Assembly (NCBI GenBank): GCA_002693605.1
Contig: NZQO01000142.1
Coordinates: 1 to 9,809 of the forward strand
From: Flavobacteriaceae bacterium
GTDB taxonomy: Bacteria > Bacteroidota > Bacteroidia > Flavobacteriales > Flavobacteriaceae
DNA length: 9,809 nt
Direction of reading: 5' to 3'
Positions 8,210-9,809 of this stretch are shown here, piece after piece; within the stretch, counting starts at the first letter, position 1; each line of letters starts with the position of its first letter. Below the pieces are notes generated by a model. The model ran no database searches. It was not told the DNA's origin and worked only from the letters and a program-made list of their open reading frames with translations. Both the position numbers and the translations under genes were made by a program.

Positions 8210-8272
8210 AATAAGTTAGGCTCTAGGGGAGGTAAAGTTTAAAATTACTAAAAAAAATGTACCAAAACCATA

Positions 8273-8707
8273 TTATTTGATATATAGCGCGTTTCGGCCA
8301 TAATCGATTACCGCCCGAAACTTCTTTAGGAAATCCGCACCGATTATACCGTCCACTGCCTCTTCTTCTCCCTGGGAAAGTGCTTCGTTCACGTGCGAGA
8401 GATCGAACAGAACCAAGTCCATATTGGAGGTTTTCCAGGAATTTATTCGAAGTGAGTTTTTTAGCGATAGGCGTGTGGCCATATTGACCGCCCCGGCCCC
8501 CGCGGCACGAATATCGCTTTCCTCACTGCTAAGCTGAAACTTCTTGCTGCAATGGAACCCCACACAGCTGGTGGAAGCCCCGGTGTCAAGTATAAAATTG
8601 CCCTGCACCTCGTTGATCTTTACAGAGACCTTATAATGTCCCGTGTTTAGGGTTTTAAGGGTAATTCGGGTAAAATCTTTATCTTCTAGGAAATTTCTAA
8701 GGTGCAT
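8273..8707 (-). CDS. Retropepsin-like aspartic protease (clan AA), small cytoplasmic form
   Basis: A 144-aa, single-domain protein with the hallmarks of a retropepsin fold. The catalytic motif LDTGAST has its aspartate at D41. A Gly/Ala-rich stretch follows (AAGAGA, 68-73), and the C-terminal hydrophobic-Gly motif is DGIIGADFL (119-127). One catalytic Asp per chain implies a homodimeric active site, as in retroviral proteases. There is no signal peptide or membrane segment, so a cytoplasmic location is inferred. Such small proteases are found as single genes in many Flavobacteriia; substrates are not established to my knowledge. It lies upstream of the sensor kinase on the same strand (63-bp gap, so co-transcription is possible but not certain) and is divergent from the TatD gene. 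ATG at 8707 is the chosen start, with 28 residues before the first core strand. Confidence 0.87.
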   Translation of the reverse strand: MHLRNFLEDKDFTRITLKTLNTGHYKVSVKINEVQGNFILDTGASTSCVGFHCSKKFQLSSEESDIRAAGAGAVNMATRLSLKNSLRINSWKTSNMDLVLFDLSHVNEALSQGEEEAVDGIIGADFLKKFRAVIDYGRNALYIK

Positions 8708-8726
8708 GCCGTTTTTGTGTAAAGAT

Positions 8727-8746
8727 AGCTAACAAAATGGTTAGCT
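8727..8746. promoter_or_regulatory. Operator-like palindrome in the divergent protease/TatD promoter
   Basis: AGCTAAC (8727-8733) and GTTAGCT (8740-8746) form a perfect 7-bp inverted repeat with a 6-nt spacer, centred in the short space between two divergent genes. The right arm overlaps the plus-strand -7 box at 8742-8749. On the minus strand a one-mismatch -7-like TATCTTTA lies just beside the other arm (8719-8726). A dimeric regulator bound here could control both genes. Alternatively the symmetry could simply reflect two back-to-back promoters. Confidence 0.4.
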
Positions 8747-8749
8747 TTG
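8742..8749 (+). promoter_or_regulatory. Candidate -7 box for the TatD-asparaginase transcript
   Basis: TAGCTTTG matches TAnnTTTG exactly. A possible -33 TTTG lies at 8714-8717, with a 24-nt gap that is slightly longer than usual. The implied transcription start, about 8753-8755, falls on the ATG at 8755. That suggests a leaderless or near-leaderless mRNA and argues against the upstream ATG at 8737. Confidence 0.5.
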
Positions 8750-8754
8750 CGCCA

Positions 8755-9522
8755 ATGTTGATTGATACGCACACCCATCTTTACAGCGACGCCTTTCAGG
8801 AAGATCGCGATGCCATGGTTAAAAGGGCGATTGCGGCTGGGGTGGAAAAATTCTTTCTGCCCGCCATCGATGCTGGTCACACCGCTGCTATGTATGAACT
8901 GGAGAAAGCCTATCCCGAGCGCGTGCATTTAATGATGGGGCTGCACCCAACCTCGGTCAAGGAAGACTACGAAGCGCAATTGCGCCACGTAGAGCAACAG
9001 TTCGAGGAACGATCATTCTACGCCGTAGGCGAGATAGGGATTGACTTGTATTGGGATGCGAGTACGTTGGATATCCAGAAAAAGGCATTTAAACATCAAA
9101 TTAGGTTAGCCAAGAAATTCGGTCTCCCCATCGTAATCCATTGCCGCGATGCCTTCGCCGAAATTTTCGAGGTACTGGAAACAGAACGGGACGAAAAGTT
9201 GTTTGGAATTTTCCACTGCTTTACGGGCACCATTGAAGATGCAAGAAGGGCGATTTCCTTCGGAATGAAGCTGGGCATTGGCGGGGTGGTCACCTTCAAA
9301 AATGGAAAAATAGAGCAATTTTTAGATCAAATTCCACTTGAGCACGTAGTGCTGGAAACCGATTCGCCCTACCTAGCGCCGGCCCCGTATCGCGGGAAGC
9401 GCAATGAGAGTAGCTACCTTTCGCTCATTTGCGGTAAGGTGGCCCAGGTCTATAAGATTTCAGAAGAAGAAGTGGCAAGACGAACAACGGAAAATGCGAG
9501 ACAGGTTTTTGGCCTTCGGTAA
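8755..9522 (+). CDS. TatD family metal-dependent hydrolase (YcfH-type DNase)
   Basis: A TIM-barrel amidohydrolase-fold enzyme; characterised family members are metal-dependent DNases, but the role of this copy is inferred from family only. The chosen ATG gives 255 aa starting MLIDTHTHLY, the usual family N-terminus. An in-frame ATG at 8737 would add six residues (MVSFAP) that overlap a promoter-like box. Metal and active-site signatures are all present (numbered from the 8755 start): HTHLY (H6, H8), GLHP (62-65), GEIGID (E93), VIHCRDAF (H129), FHCFTG (H154) and LETDSPYLAP (D203). The C-terminal PYRGKRNES segment is also typical. It is divergent from the retropepsin-like gene and is followed after 41 bp by a type I asparaginase on the same strand, an arrangement I recall from other Bacteroidota; the two are probably co-transcribed. 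Confidence 0.94.
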   Translation: MLIDTHTHLYSDAFQEDRDAMVKRAIAAGVEKFFLPAIDAGHTAAMYELEKAYPERVHLMMGLHPTSVKEDYEAQLRHVEQQFEERSFYAVGEIGIDLYWDASTLDIQKKAFKHQIRLAKKFGLPIVIHCRDAFAEIFEVLETERDEKLFGIFHCFTGTIEDARRAISFGMKLGIGGVVTFKNGKIEQFLDQIPLEHVVLETDSPYLAPAPYRGKRNESSYLSLICGKVAQVYKISEEEVARRTTENARQVFGLR

Positions 9523-9536
9523 TTTCCTCGGAAATT
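9521..9536. repeat. Short inverted repeat overlapping the TatD stop codon
   Basis: AATTTCC (9521-9527) and GGAAATT (9530-9536) form a perfect 7-bp inverted repeat around two bases. It overlaps the stop codon (9520-9522) and is not followed by a T-tract, so it does not look like an intrinsic terminator. It may be a small intercistronic hairpin. Confidence 0.35.
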
Positions 9537-9563
9537 GGATAAGGTTCAACAGAAAGTAGCACT

Positions 9564-9809
9564 ATGAGCAAACAGCCGCACATATTATTGATTTATACCG
9601 GGGGTACCATAGGTATGATCAAGGATTTTGAAACGGGCGCCCTTCGCAATTTCAATTTCGATGAGCTCCTGGAGCACATCCCGGAATTGAAGCTGTTGGA
9701 TTGCACGATTGAAACCACGAGTTTCAAGGAGCCTATCGACAGCAGTAACATGAACCCCAATTATTGGGTGCAAATTGCCACCCTTATTGAGGATAACTAT
9801 GAGACGTTC
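9564..9809 (+). CDS. ansA: L-asparaginase type I (cytoplasmic), 3' partial
   Basis: Hydrolyses L-asparagine to aspartate and ammonia. Only the first 82 codons lie in the window. The start MSKQPHILLIYTGGTIGM carries the family signature TGGTIG (12-17) with the predicted nucleophile Thr at T15. DSSNM (59-63), preceded by Pro and followed by NPNYW, matches the substrate-binding segment of type I (AnsA-like) enzymes. There is no signal peptide, which supports the cytoplasmic type I form over the exported type II form. The second catalytic motif (HGTDT in the family) should lie beyond the right edge. The gene starts 41 bp after the TatD stop with no obvious promoter between, so it is likely part of the same transcript. 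Confidence 0.92.
   Translation, partial: MSKQPHILLIYTGGTIGMIKDFETGALRNFNFDELLEHIPELKLLDCTIETTSFKEPIDSSNMNPNYWVQIATLIEDNYETF

Noticed and set aside
8206..8272. Independent promoter for the sensor kinase in the protease-kinase gap
   Set aside because: A TTTG and a one-mismatch -7-like TAATTTTA occur on the minus strand, but the spacing between them (about 15 nt) is too short for the Bacteroidota pattern.

Overview
The window looks like a chromosomal core region of a Flavobacteriia/Flavobacteriaceae bacterium (phylum Bacteroidota). Three things point there. Upstream regions carry TAnnTTTG-type -7 boxes and little Shine-Dalgarno sequence. The proteins have flavobacterial features: a TPR sensor kinase with an AQ-type signal peptidase site, a small retropepsin-like protease, and a TatD gene followed by a type I asparaginase. 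Base composition is moderate (high 40s % G+C by eye), higher than many flavobacteria. I see no mobile element, CRISPR array, rRNA or tRNA.

Layout. (1) 2-949, plus: 5'-truncated polyprenyl diphosphate synthase (isoprenoid chain elongation). (2) 950-1152: gene-free leader with a candidate promoter. (3) 1153-5257, plus: sucA and odhB, the E1 and E2 subunits of the 2-oxoglutarate dehydrogenase complex, in one operon that ends in a strong hairpin at 5282-5311. (4) 5343-8707, minus: a cluster running retropepsin-like protease, TPR histidine kinase, LuxR/NarL-type response regulator, then a small single-pass membrane ORF of 44 aa that overlaps no other gene. The cluster converges on the same hairpin, which can act as a terminator for both strands. 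(5) 8708-8754: short divergent promoter region with a perfect 7-bp dyad overlapping a -7 box. (6) 8755-9809, plus: TatD-family metal-dependent hydrolase, then the first 82 codons of a type I L-asparaginase cut by the window edge.

How the genes work together. SucA and OdhB form the decarboxylase/succinyltransferase core of a TCA-cycle complex; the E3 lipoamide dehydrogenase is not here. The kinase (exported TPR sensor, one membrane span, HisKA_3 and HATPase domains) and the adjacent regulator form a canonical cognate pair, separated by 3 bp. The protease upstream and the tiny membrane protein downstream are same-strand neighbours that could belong to the same signalling unit, but this is inferred from position only. 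Most of the window is ordinary housekeeping DNA. The parts that merit a second look are the 44-aa ORF and its upstream dyad, and the operator-like palindrome at the divergent protease/TatD promoter.
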